A stretch of 13,135 nt of DNA from Dictyocoela muelleri (Eukaryota; Microsporidia). Below the pieces are notes generated by a model. It did no database searches. It worked only from the letters and a program-made list of their open reading frames with translations, and was not told where the DNA came from. Of the stretch, positions 1 to 8,801 are shown one piece after another. Made by a program: the position numbers and the translations under genes. Within the stretch, counting starts at the first letter, position 1. Each line of letters opens with the position of its first letter. The stretch is from NCBI GenBank assembly GCA_016256075.1, contig SDVU01000468.1:1-13135 (forward strand), in the 5' to 3' direction.

Positions 1-128
1 TATACAGCTGGGCTTCTGGGTAGCTTAGGAAGTGACGTATTATTGGAACACCAGGAACCAAAGGTCTAAAGGCCATGTTTGGAGACAACTCTCCGGGTTG
101 GCAGCTATGGATGTTGTCAGCATGTAAT
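1..128 (+). repeat. Left arm of a 128-bp inverted repeat
   Basis: This segment reappears in reverse complement at 10796-10923. Long blocks match, including the shared stretches around gcttctgggtagcttagga, ttattggaacaccaggaa and ggttggcagctatgg, with only scattered differences in the outer 66 bases and near the inner end, and more divergence around 68-92. Homology stops sharply after gtaat at 124-128. It is richer in G and C than its surroundings. It may extend left of the window, so neither the true end nor a target duplication can be seen. It could be the terminal inverted repeat of one large element or simply one of two inverted copies of a short repeat. Confidence 0.75.
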
Positions 129-1448
129 ATATATAAAGCTAATTTATGAAATTATATTTTTTTTATTATAATATAAAAAAATTCAAGACCATCAAATGTG
201 ACTAAAAATCTTACAAATATAAGCACTCCTGTAATGTTACATACTAGTGAATCCGAAATTCCACATTTATTAAATTATTACTATTGGATGCATTGCGGAA
301 CACAAATTTTAAAATCCATGTAAGAAAAAAATGTTACTAATGATGATATAAAATAATTTTTTTGCAAAATTCGTTAAAAACAGGTTGTCTATTAGACACC
401 GTACAATACTTTATAAAATGAAAATAATTCCTGAATTTTTTTGATTGGCATTAATTCTTCCTTCAGACAATTATAACGAAAATTAGGATATGATACATTG
501 CTTAAGCATAAAAAATATAAAATTAAAATATAGGGTTGAAAAGAAATCTAAGCTAGGAATGAAAAATCCTAGTTAAAATTTGGAAGAAATGATTCTTATA
601 TTAAAATGAGTGTATCTACTATGGCTTCTGCCGTATATAGTATGAGAATATACATAATATATTAGTTTTGTATCATTGGGCGCGAAATGGTAGTTTTTTA
701 CAATAAAGTTGTTGAAGCAGTATTTTTTTAAATTATAAATAAGATATTAAATATTGTACACTTATTTACACCGATCACGCCGACGCGTAATGATCTTCGA
801 TTTAATCTGATATATTCTTTATTATTTATGTCACAAGAGACATTTTACATATTCTAAAACAGGTTTTATTGCGCGAACAATTGAAATTATTAAAATAATT
901 TTTAAAAAAAAGCATATAGAATAAAATTTTTAAAAAACCTATATAGTATAGGGTGTTATTTATTTTTTTAGTTTCAAAATATATCATATACAAATCGTAT
1001 AGAATTATTGAAATAAAATTTCTTTTTTCAATTTATTATTAATATTACACTAATATTTTATTTATAGCAAAAAACATTTTATTTCAAGTTTTCTGTACAA
1101 TAATAAGACTTTTTTATTATAAAAAGCCCGTTTAACCACTTAAAATCTGAACATAGTAATACTATGCTTAAAACAGCTTAATTTTTTTGCAAAAATATCT
1201 TCAATAATTTTTTTTCATTTTAAACTTACGTCTAATAGAAATAGAAAAATTCCATTTAAAAAGAATCTTTTTATTAGAATATTGAGTTTATTTGTATTTT
1301 TTTGTCGATTTCAGATAAAAAAGACTTTTTAGTTTTGTACTTTTTATTCTCCTCTGGTTTTAGGAGAGGTAATTCTGTTTTTTTATAATAAAACAATACT
1401 GATTTTTTGATCAAAATATATTTTTTTTATTTTTATGTAGAATATGCA
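129..1448. other. AT-rich stretch without recognisable genes
   Basis: Both strands are dense in stop codons and poly-A/T runs. I see no recognisable coding region, RNA gene or ordered repeat. A small dyad (tctcct, then aggaga) lies near 1348-1367, but such short hairpins are expected by chance. The stretch is bounded on both sides by inverted copies of the ggcagctatg repeat, so it could be the interior of a dead non-autonomous element of about 1.5 kb. Confidence 0.5.
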
Positions 1449-1494
1449 AACATATATATATTACATGCTGACAACACCTCATAGCTGCCAAACT
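1449..1494 (-). repeat. Third, partial copy of the terminal repeat (inverted)
   Basis: Read on the minus strand this gives a close copy of positions 95-136, matching ttggcagctatg, gtgttgtcagcatgtaat and a trailing atatata run, with a small difference in the middle. Its orientation is opposite to the copy at 1-128 and the same as the copy at 10796-10923. Similarity fades outside about 1494. Together with 95-136 it makes a pair of about 40-bp inverted repeats about 1.3 kb apart, which suggests a short element or an internal rearrangement within the repeat family. Confidence 0.6.
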
Positions 1495-2799
1495 GTTGAA
1501 CTAACCGGAAATTCGTCACAAGCGAATTTACGGTTTTCACCTCGGATTATAACCCGAAATTTTGTCAACATTAAAATTGAAAAAAATAGAAAAAAAATAA
1601 AATGAAAAATAAATTTGAAGACACATATAGCAATAAATCTCTTTAATTGTACAAATACCATGATTTAAATGAATCTAAAAAAGATAAAATATCCTATTGT
1701 AGACACATATCCCTCGTTTGCTCGTTAAGGCTCAAATAACCGAAAATTTTTAACTAAAAATTATTTTGAACCATTAAAAAATATAAAGCAAGTCTGTATT
1801 ACTTACCAAATTTTTAGTCTGCAATACAAGCCTAAAGAAACTTTTTATAAAAGTAAACAAATACTATTATTTCTAAATTACTAACGAAGAGAGCCGCTAT
1901 TAAAATATTTATAAGCATGAATTATGCCTTTATCTATCCTAAGAAAAATAATAATATCAAAAAATTTGTCGGTCATGTAACAATCTATTTGCAATAATTT
2001 ACGACTTTATCATTTTTTGTTTGGTATGCTGCTTTATAAAATAAATTATACATATTTACAAATTCAAAGTAATTTAAATAAAATGCCTGCAATACTTGGT
2101 TCTATACCTACCTAGGTTCACATAAATAGTAATCAACATTAAGAAGAAAGTAAGTTGTTATTATTATTTTTAATAAGCGCATTTTCTCATGATTATAACA
2201 AATATGTAATTGTTTTTATCTTGCAAATTAAGCTTATTCGTAATGAACATAACTACTTATCCTCTATGAAAGGCGGTTTACTACTTTTTTTGGGTCTAAA
2301 AGCCGAGTGAGAACCCCAAAAAGGTTATATTTGCTATGTTATTATTTTAAAAGTTTTGTTGGTATTATTTTATTTAAATCGTAAAAAATATACTAAAATT
2401 CATAACGAAATTATATTTTTATTCATCTAGAATATAAATTTATAATTGCTCCTAATTAATTTTTTAAATTTTCAATAATATTTTTAAAAAAAAGGGCCTT
2501 GTATATGGTCGGCCACACGAAATAGTATCGAAAATATCGTCATGAGTAATAAATGAAAGATAGAAATGCTTTTGATAGATTTTCTATAATTACAAGGATA
2601 TGATAGAAGTATATATTTTAGAAGTGCAATAAAAGAATATATACGGCCATACATAGGACAAGCATGTCATATTAGTATAAATAATATTATTATTCATAAT
2701 CGTTATAAGTACAATTGAAAATATGGCAAAGTTTAATGTCCGCAACAAAAAAAGCCTTTACAACCTACGAATCGGGTCTAAATATAGTCCTTTCATGCA
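1495..2799. other. AT-rich stretch without recognisable genes
   Basis: No coding region with plausible length or composition is visible. The minus strand is open for about 60 codons at 1479-1661, but its product is a hydrophobic F/I/K-rich string typical of AT-rich noise. The one local structure worth noting is an imperfect hairpin at 2285-2324, where a T-rich/ggg arm pairs with ccccaaaaagg around a loop of about 17 bases. Confidence 0.5.
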
Positions 2800-3050
2800 T
2801 TTATTTATCTCACACATTTGTTTTTAAGCCAAGAGACAAGATTCACATAATTATAGAGCCATGAAACGGCGATTTTGTCACCAAAAATCACCCTAGATGA
2901 TTTGTCTCTAAGAATCACTGCTGCGATTTTTACTCTAAGCCTTATATGTTCTATTTATACGATTATTCATCTCACACCAATATTTTTAAGCCCGGGGACA
3001 GGATTCATATGATCTGCGTGCTAAGAAACGGCGATTTTTATTCTATGCCA
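2800..3050. repeat. Degenerate direct repeat, period about 160 bp
   Basis: Two units in the same orientation are recognisable. One lies at about 2803-2880 and the other at about 2963-3040. Both read as tctcacacc or tctcacaca, then a tttttaagcc-like block, gacaagattca or gacaggattca, and end in aaacggcgattttt. The segment between them (about 2909-2945) has a third, shorter match to the unit end (ctaagaatcactgctgcgat, against ctaagaaacggcgat in the second unit). The units differ at many positions, so the duplication is old. I do not recognise the family. Confidence 0.5.
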
Positions 3051-3174
3051 TAATGTAAATAAACTATGAATTTAATGTATCTAAAAAGACAAATCATTTT
3101 CTGTATACAAATATCTCTCGTAATATTAATAATGTAATTTTTATAATTTCTTTTTACGCGGTATTCGTGGAAAT

Positions 3175-3425
3175 AATTCCAGATTTTCCACTGTAATATC
3201 GAGAAGATTTATTATGAACCTTTTACATTTTTATTCTTAGAGAATCAACAAACATACCTAAATTCAGGTTTAATGTTTACTAGGCTATTAAATTTTTATG
3301 TCAACCCTCGATATATTTGTAGTAGTCGGAAGGCCATGATCGATTCTTTAAAGAACACTCTAACGGCTTATCTGTACAGCGAGGGAAAAAGTACTGCTTT
3401 ACCCTTAAAAGTTAACTCAAAATAA
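3175..3425 (+). other. Stop-free stretch of about 83 codons, unknown
   Basis: This frame is open for about 83 codons. The first ATG is at 3273, which would give a 50-residue product ending LPLKVNSK. The residue mix is less biased than random AT-rich frames nearby; for example it contains RKAMIDSLKNTLTAYLY. I recognise no domain, and no promoter or neighbouring gene supports it. It may be a fragment of a lost gene or element, or it may be chance. Confidence 0.2.
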
Positions 3426-4468
3426 TAAATAACCTTATTTTTTTAGGAAAATTTTCTATAAACTTCAAAAGGCAGTTGAAGCTTCATAAATGTTAATAAC
3501 CTGGAAATAGATTAGATTTAGAAATTGCTCAAGATTCATTTTACACAATATCGGTTTTATATAAACTTTGTAAACATATAGTTGTATTTTTTTTTCCAAA
3601 CTCATTATACATAGTGAAATACATACCATAAGACTTATTTAGAGTTTAAGAAAACAAACGATGAGAACAGAGCAGATTCGTAATCCGTAACAACGAATTT
3701 TTATTTAAAATATTGATGTTCTTTAGGTATTAAGAAGTTTATTTATATTCTTTTTCTGATTTTTCTTGCGTCAAAATAAAAATTAAAAATAAAGAATCCG
3801 ATAAAAATATCTTATATCGTTATTAACAGATAGAATTGATGTGGAGATGACTTAAATGTTCCCTCTACTACTATAACTTCAACTTTTTAATATATGAAAT
3901 GAAGTCATCGGATAAGAACATCACACTGCGTCTTACGCATGTGACCCTGAAAATTTGAAAAATTTTAACCATAAAAAGCCGTCAGAAGACTCAGGAGATA
4001 ATTATTAGGCCTTTGTAATAATTGTATCTATAATTTCGTATTTTACGTGCATGTCTCTAAGATTTTCGATATGTCTCATCAGGTGGTATATATGTTTCTA
4101 AATTCCTTGTTTCGGATAAAATTTAGTAAAAACTCTGAAAACTCTTCTCCAACTTAAAATTAAATAATTACACATAAAATATATATTTAAAATGAATAAA
4201 TAAAATTTAAATTGAATACATAAAAAATAATTTAATTTATGAATTTATAATTTATATTTTCATCAAGGTAACAGAAAAATACAAATTAATTAAGGTTTGA
4301 GTACTTAAAAATTCTTAATTTCAAAACTCTTTATTCCAGATAATTGTTTTGGGCGCTCGTCTAAAATTTGGATATTTCGAAAAATTAATAAAATCCCTAA
4401 TTTTTATTAATATTTCGAAATTCCCAAATTTAAGAATTAAGGTAATTTTTGTAAAAAATCTTATATCC
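3426..4468. other. AT-rich stretch without recognisable genes
   Basis: I see no coding region, RNA gene or clear repeat. At 3840-3945 there are weak inverted similarities (gatgactt, then aagtcatc) too short to call an element. The right end leads into the first IS1595-like transposase relic, so the left terminus of that element probably lies within the last few hundred bases. I cannot identify a terminal repeat. Confidence 0.4.
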
Positions 4469-5328
4469 ATGGTGCAAATGATAAAAAGTATTTATGATCC
4501 GATATCTATAATTAATGATGCTGCATTAAATTCTTGAATGAAATGGGTTTATTTGATTCCTTATCCGCATGTCAAAGCTGTGAGAATGTTACAAATAAGC
4601 TGATGAGTGTTATAATTATAACGCATTCGTATTACTATTTTTGTTCCGTTTGCAAAAATAATACAGAACTAGCTAAAAATCCTGATAGAAAATAGATTTA
4701 AAATGTCAATTTACGTCTTTCTACTTATAGTTCATAGGTTTTCAGCAAATTTCGACTATTTTCAAATGGAAATTTTTTAAGAAATAAGCAAACAGACTTA
4801 TTAAAATATAAAAAAATTGATAATATTGAAAATTAAGAGTAAAGAAAATGAAATATGGAGGAAAATAGGAAGTCAGGGTGTCTATGACCAGATTGACGAA
4901 ACAGAAATTTGCCGATGTAGAATAATTCAAAATCAATCTTCGACAATTGATGATACACCTGGAATTCAGCTTTTAATAGAATGTGTTGAAGTTTTGGAAG
5001 CGAAAAGATTTTTTAATAAATTATTACTACCGAGCAATATCAACCATACATAATGTATAACAGAGGCTCTTGATTCTAGGAAGATTTATTATAAAAGTTG
5101 TTTACCAAACCGCTATCTGCTATCAGAGAGTTCGGCTTTGATCATATTATTGTTCCCCACACTGAAGGATTCACATATAGTGAAGGCCCACATACAAATT
5201 TGGTCGAGAGTTTATGGTCACAATTTAATCTGATAAGGAGAGAAGGGGAATTCAGTTATCTAGCATGGAGATATTTATATACCAATTTTATTAAAAAAAA
5301 AAGCGTTTTTAAAGAAAATGTCGCCTAA
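4469..5328 (+). pseudogene. IS1595/Merlin-like DDE transposase relic, copy 1
   Basis: This is a decayed transposase gene of the IS1595-like (Merlin) family, cut-and-paste DNA transposons that carry out DDE strand transfer. The likely start is ATG 4469 (MVQMIKSIYDP). A frame change follows at about 4540, then a zinc ribbon with CxxC pairs at 4570/4579 (CQSC) and 4642/4651 (CSVC). The catalytic part contains YDQIDETEIC, with the first Asp at 4895-4897, then IIQNQSSTIDDTPGIQ, as is typical before the WLIGG block. After another frame change comes GFDHIIVPHTEGF and HTNLVESLWSQF, with the catalytic Glu at 5206-5208. The region that should carry the second Asp (usually in a DGYPSY or DCWRAY context) is not recognisable. 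A stop near 4690 and at least two frameshifts show it is dead. The family assignment rests on the IDET and HTNxxExLW signatures, not on a search. Confidence 0.8.
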
Positions 5329-5631
5329 ACATATTTTAACCTTTTTTAAAAAATATTAAATATTTTATTTCTTTAATTTACACCCCTTATGCGATTACAA
5401 AGTATTTTTTAAATTATTATTTTTAAATATTTAATTATATAGCTCTTCTTTAAAACTTAAAATTCCCAAATTTTAGAAAATTGCCAACGTTTTTATTGAA
5501 CATAAGATAAACCACATAAAAATTTTATGCTTGGTGGTGCTTACAATGCTCAAATTGATGAGAATGAGGTTTATAAAGGAGAAATGGTAACGAATTCTAC
5601 AGATATATGGAATAAAACGACTAGAGTATAT

Positions 5632-5640
5632 GGTTAGTTG
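5632..5640 (+). repeat. Target-site duplication, left (9 bp)
   Basis: The sequence ggttagttg lies directly outside the left end of the MULE and is repeated exactly at 7353-7361 outside its right end. MULEs typically duplicate 8-10 bp, so nine is expected. It lies in the WLVG codons of the interrupted IS1595-like transposase. Confidence 0.85.
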
Positions 5641-5701
5641 AGTTAGGTCTCAATTCGCCAAATTTTAATTGCCTAATTTTTATTCGCCTACTTTTTTATA
5701 A
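5641..5701 (+). repeat. Left terminal inverted repeat of the MULE, about three 15-bp units
   Basis: This end reads as successive units ccaaattttaattg (5658-5671, one base short), cctaatttttattcg (5672-5686) and cctacttttttataa (5687-5701), preceded by a partial unit ending attcg. The units are the reverse complement of the 15-bp units at the right end. Such iterated ends are plausible transposase binding sites, but binding is inferred. Confidence 0.75.
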
Positions 5702-5741
5702 AAAAATGCAATTTTTTTATAAAAATATTACTTAGACCCCA

Positions 5742-7154
5742 ATGCAAAATTATTTATGGATACAGAGTGAAAAGGGGAGAATTGTTTTAGTTGTCAACTT
5801 ATTATTTTTCAGAATAAATAGAAATGTTAGAGTAAACAAATTTTATTGGAAATGTAATCAAAGAACATGTTTTGTAACAGCTGTTTCCATTGGAAAAGAT
5901 TTGGTGAAACAAAAGGGTGAACATAGTCATACGAACGACAAAGAGAAACTTTTGGCTTTTCAATAGAGAGATTTCATAAATTCTGCTTTGGAAACAACGC
6001 CATACAGAGCAGCACAGCAAATTTATGATAATGCAAAAGATGATGAAGAGTTTTACAATTGGTCAGAATATACTGCAAAACTAATTCCTACTTTTGATAC
6101 GATGAAGGCTAGTATCTATCGTTATAAATCAAAATTGACCCCTTCAGGACCAATTTTAACAGAAGAAACTTTTGACTTTGTTTTTTTTTTAGATTACCAA
6201 TGACCGTAATATGCCTCTACACACGGATTTTGGCCTTAGGAGCAAATGGTAATACTAGGTGATCTTGTTTTTATAAAAAGATTTTCTAATGCAATTTAGT
6301 TCAAAATTATTATGGATGGTACCTTCAAAACAGCTTCATCTAATTTCTATCAATTTTATATAATCCATGTTTTTTTTTCTAGTCAAAGTTTTCCAATTGT
6401 ATACTGTTTTATGAAGGGGAAAACACAAATCATGTACTCTAAAATGTTTTAAATCATAAAACAAAAGACAAATAAATCATCTTGATGTTCCTTTTAATCC
6501 CCATTTCATTCAAATTGATTTTGAAAAGGCTACCTACAATGGAATAAACTCTAATTTTTCTAATGCTGTAATCAAAGGATGTTACTTTCATTTTGGGCAA
6601 GCCTATGGAGAGGAGTTCAGAAACGCAAATTGGTAAACCTCTTCAATACTGATGAAAAATTTTATTCATGCATACATTTATGCTCTACTCTGCCCCTTGT
6701 TCCTGTAGAAGAAATTGATACCGCTTGGGATTATATTCTCTCGCTTTGGCCCCCAGGAAGCGAAGATGCAAATTATTTAAAATTATATATTGAAAATACA
6801 TGGTTAAATAACGAAACATCGACATTGTTTTGTAGAACTACTTGGAACCATTATGGAACTCTACATGTAAGAACAAATAATTCTGCAGAGAGATTTCACA
6901 ACAAACTAAATTCTATGGTAAATAAAAATAATGCCAGCTTTTGATAAATATGATCGATTTTGAAAAATATTCAAGTACATAATACAAGCGAGCTTGCTAG
7001 AATTGTTGCGTGTGGATTGCCAAAAAAGAGAAAGAGGGTTTACACCAGACAATACCAGAAAAATAATACGCTTTGGACAAATTTTGAAAACGGGGAGATT
7101 CATCTTAAAACCATGATGGAAGGTTTAAAAGAATCAATAAAATTATATATTTAA
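5742..7154 (+). pseudogene. FLYWCH-domain MULE transposase relic
   Basis: This is a transposase gene of the Mutator-like superfamily, the DDE enzyme that would cut and paste the surrounding element. From ATG 5742 the first 75 codons form a FLYWCH zinc finger with YWKCNQRTC and GEHSH (Cys-x4-Cys and His-x-His), which usually binds DNA. After an in-frame TAG (5964-5966) the frame continues with TPYRAAQQIYD to 6203. The catalytic region follows: IMDGTFKTASSNFYQ with the first Asp at 6315-6317, QIDFEKA with the second Asp at 6517-6519 in another frame, HFGQA, a block with LVPVEEIDTAWDYI, the Cys/His signature CRTTWNHYG, and NNSAERFHNKLN with the Glu at 6888-6890. A basic C-terminal tail runs to 7154 (LPKKRKRVYTRQYQKN). 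All three acidic residues are still encoded, but at least five frame changes or stops break the gene, several in homopolymer runs. Confidence 0.85.
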
Positions 7155-7260
7155 AAAAATTATGTAGAAACCAAAAAAAAATATAATATTTACCCTAAGA
7201 AATATTTTCTTTAAATGTTATCTAAAATTTACATTTGTTTTTAAATTCAAAAAAAATAAG

Positions 7261-7352
7261 CGAACTAGAAGTAGGCGAGCTAAAAGTAGGCGAACTTAAA
7301 GTAGGTGAATAAAAATTAGGCGAACTAAAAGTAGGTGAATAGAGGTACCACG
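7261..7352 (-). repeat. Right terminal inverted repeat of the MULE, 15-bp tandem array
   Basis: Five consecutive exact-length 15-bp units lie at 7261-7275, 7276-7290, 7291-7305, 7306-7320 and 7321-7335. They read cgaactagaagtagg, cgagctaaaagtagg, cgaacttaaagtagg, tgaataaaaattagg and cgaactaaaagtagg, followed by a partial tgaatagag and the outer end gtaccacg. The outer part pairs with the left end. The inner units have no partner at the left, so the right end is longer. Confidence 0.85.
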
Positions 7353-7361
7353 GGTTAGTTG
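7353..7361 (+). repeat. Target-site duplication, right (9 bp)
   Basis: This is an exact copy of ggttagttg from 5632-5640. Immediately downstream the sequence resumes as the codons of the interrupted IS1595-like transposase (GYIEQYL), which confirms the insertion boundary independently of the repeats. Confidence 0.85.
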
Positions 7362-7757
7362 GATATATCGAACAATATTTGAGTAAAATTATAAATGAAA
7401 TGGTACCAAACTGAGAAATCTCAACTAAATCAAAACTAATTGTAAACAACGTGCTTAGATTAATGTTTATTTTAACATACGGCTACCCATCTTACCCCTG
7501 TACTGTAAAAAATATTTTGTTTACACGAAGTAGTAAATCATTCATAAGAATTTATCTACTAGAATGGATTTACCACCAATAATATAGAAAATTTATCGTT
7601 ACAATTTAAATATTATGATAAAAAAAAGATTTCGTTGTAAAAAAAATTATATATATTTTATTCTTGAACGAATTTATATTCAGTTGTAATTAATTGAAAA
7701 AAGGTACAAGTAAAGAAATTTTTTAAGTTCCGTACAAAATTTAGGCTCTCCAACGCA

Positions 7758-8024
7758 TAAGTCACCCCCTCTTTTCTAGGAAATCGTCACCCGTAAGAGA
7801 AAATTAAATAATTCTTATTTGAAATAAGCACTGTTTCGAGTTATCTTTAGTTAAAATATTTAAAATTTTAATCAGCCAAATATAGAAGTTTATAAAAATT
7901 TCCATATTTAACCGATAAAAATTATTAATATTTTAACTAAAGATATCTCGATATAGTGCATATTTCAAATAAGATTTATTTAATTTTATCTTACAGATGA
8001 CGATTTCCTAAAAGAGGGGGGTGA
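7758..8024. mobile_element. Fold-back (hairpin) element, family 1, copy A
   Basis: The two halves are inverted copies of each other. The left arm (about 7761-7889) runs from gtcaccccctcttt through aggaaatcgtcaccc, cttatttgaaataagcact and atctttagttaaaatat to the ccaaatata block. The right arm (about 7901-8024), read on the other strand, gives the same order of blocks with moderate differences. A short AT-rich loop separates them. There is no coding capacity. The end motif taagtcacc recurs just outside at 8031-8040 as ggtgactta. I could not establish a target duplication. It is probably a non-autonomous MITE of unknown superfamily. Confidence 0.75.
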
Positions 8025-8078
8025 CTAGCTTGGTGACTTATCAATTCATTAATGAATTTTTTTTGATACTATTACCCT

Positions 8079-8342
8079 TTTATGACCCAAAAATTTTCGG
8101 AGCAAAGCTAGAAATAAATACGTTTCTAGAGTTAAAATTGCACAATAAAAACAATTATGGTTGTATTTCTTAATAACCACATTTTTGTATTATACATTTC
8201 CATATTTAGCTTCGCTAAATATGGAAATGTATAATATAAAAATGTGGTTATTAAGAAATACAACCATATTTGTTTTTATTGTGCAATTTTAACTCTAGAA
8301 ACGTATTTATTTCTAGCTTTGCTTCGAAATTTGTGTCATAAA
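8079..8342. mobile_element. Near-perfect 264-bp palindrome (fold-back element, family 2)
   Basis: The arms 8079-8210 and 8214-8342 are reverse complements with a three-base loop (ttc). In the inner 110 bases I count only about three mismatches; the outer 20 bases contain a small length difference. Weaker pairing seems to continue outward to about 8063 and 8357. There is no reading frame of note. It would form a hairpin of about 130 bp if transcribed or extruded. Its ends (tttatgac, then gtcataaa) differ from those of the neighbouring family 1 elements. Confidence 0.85.
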
Positions 8343-8801
8343 TAGGAAATATTTTCAAAGCGACAACCCAAATTACACCATGTTATAATGTATCAAACTT
8401 AACAAAATATTACTTCTCAAAAGTAAAAATAGAAGATATAAAGATCTGAAAAATATTATCCAGGATAGTGAATCTATAAGCTTTATTTTGAAAATACCAA
8501 ATAGGGTGAATGTATACGCTATTGAAACCCTAGTTGTAATTCATAAAAATATCAATTTTATATATTGTGCAATTATTGCGGCATTTTTAGCTAGCAGGAA
8601 CATATTTTTGTTCTTCCAAAATCATAGGTTTTGATTTTGCAAATTTCTTATTTATAAACTAAATGAAGGCCAGGTTTGGAAAGGCGCGTTTAATTTAGAA
8701 GGTTGGGGTCACAGTGAATTGCTTCTATATTTTTTATAGGGTTAGGGTATTGTTTACTCTATTTTTTCTTTTTATCATAAAATTTTTTTTTAATAAATTT
8801 A
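8343..8801. other. AT-rich spacer, nothing recognised
   Basis: No coding region, RNA gene or repeat is recognisable between the palindrome and the next fold-back element. The segment 8660-8745 is slightly richer in G and C (ggccaggtttggaaaggcgc and later ggttggggtcacag) but has no assignable feature. Confidence 0.4.

Larger units (their letters stand above)
5641..7352 (+). mobile_element. Mutator-like (MULE) DNA transposon with FLYWCH transposase, 1,712 bp
   Basis: The element is delimited by a perfect 9-bp target duplication (5632-5640 and 7353-7361) and by terminal inverted repeats of about 50 bp. The outermost bases are only moderately conserved, while the stretch cctaatttttattc is shared in inverted orientation by both ends. 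It carries one transposase gene in the plus direction (5742-7154), filling most of the interior. It inserted within the IS1595-like transposase relic that surrounds it. The element is complete from end to end, but its gene is broken, so the copy cannot move itself. Confidence 0.88.
5527..7640 (+). pseudogene. IS1595/Merlin-like transposase relic, copy 2, split by a MULE
   Basis: This is a second, separate relic of the same transposase family, now in two pieces. The left piece (5527-5640) encodes a GGAYNAQIDENEVYKGEM stretch, with the first catalytic Asp at 5557-5559. The right piece (7353-7640) resumes with LVGYIEQYLSKIINEMVPN, then TYGYPSYP and, in another frame, GFTTNNIENLSLQF, with the catalytic Glu at 7587-7589. 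The second catalytic Asp is replaced by Tyr at 7478-7480 (TYGYPSY where the family has TDGYPSY). A stop follows VPN, a one-base frame change sits at the junction with the MULE, and another separates the last two blocks. The N-terminal zinc ribbon seen in copy 1 is not recognisable between 5329 and 5526. Copy 1 has its own first-Asp and Glu blocks, so these are two genes and not one. Confidence 0.75.

Noticed and set aside
1479-1661. Open minus-strand frame of about 60 codons
   Set aside because: The product is a hydrophobic F/I/K-rich string with no domain. Its start overlaps the inverted repeat copy, which suggests chance.
2285-2324. Hairpin as a structured RNA or terminator
   Set aside because: The stem is imperfect, mostly T-A pairs, with no flanking gene. 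Such hairpins are common by chance in AT-rich DNA.
4742-4936. Minus-strand frame opposite the first IS1595-like relic
   Set aside because: It is a shadow of the recognisable plus-strand transposase; composition is phenylalanine- and tyrosine-rich noise.
5802-6020. Minus-strand frame opposite the FLYWCH region
   Set aside because: The plus strand here encodes a clear FLYWCH finger and following transposase sequence, so this is a shadow.
7261-7335. CRISPR or microsatellite array
   Set aside because: The 15-bp units have no spacers, and inverted partners exist at the other end of the MULE within a clean target duplication. They are element ends.
7222-7449. Minus-strand frame with a periodic serine-proline-threonine product
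   Set aside because: The periodic product (SPTFSSP-like) is simply the 15-bp repeat array of the MULE end read as codons. Fifteen is divisible by three, so the frame stays open artificially.
8079-8342. Transcription terminator or CRISPR-like repeat
   Set aside because: The stem is far too long for a terminator and there is no repeat-spacer array. A fold-back element explains it.
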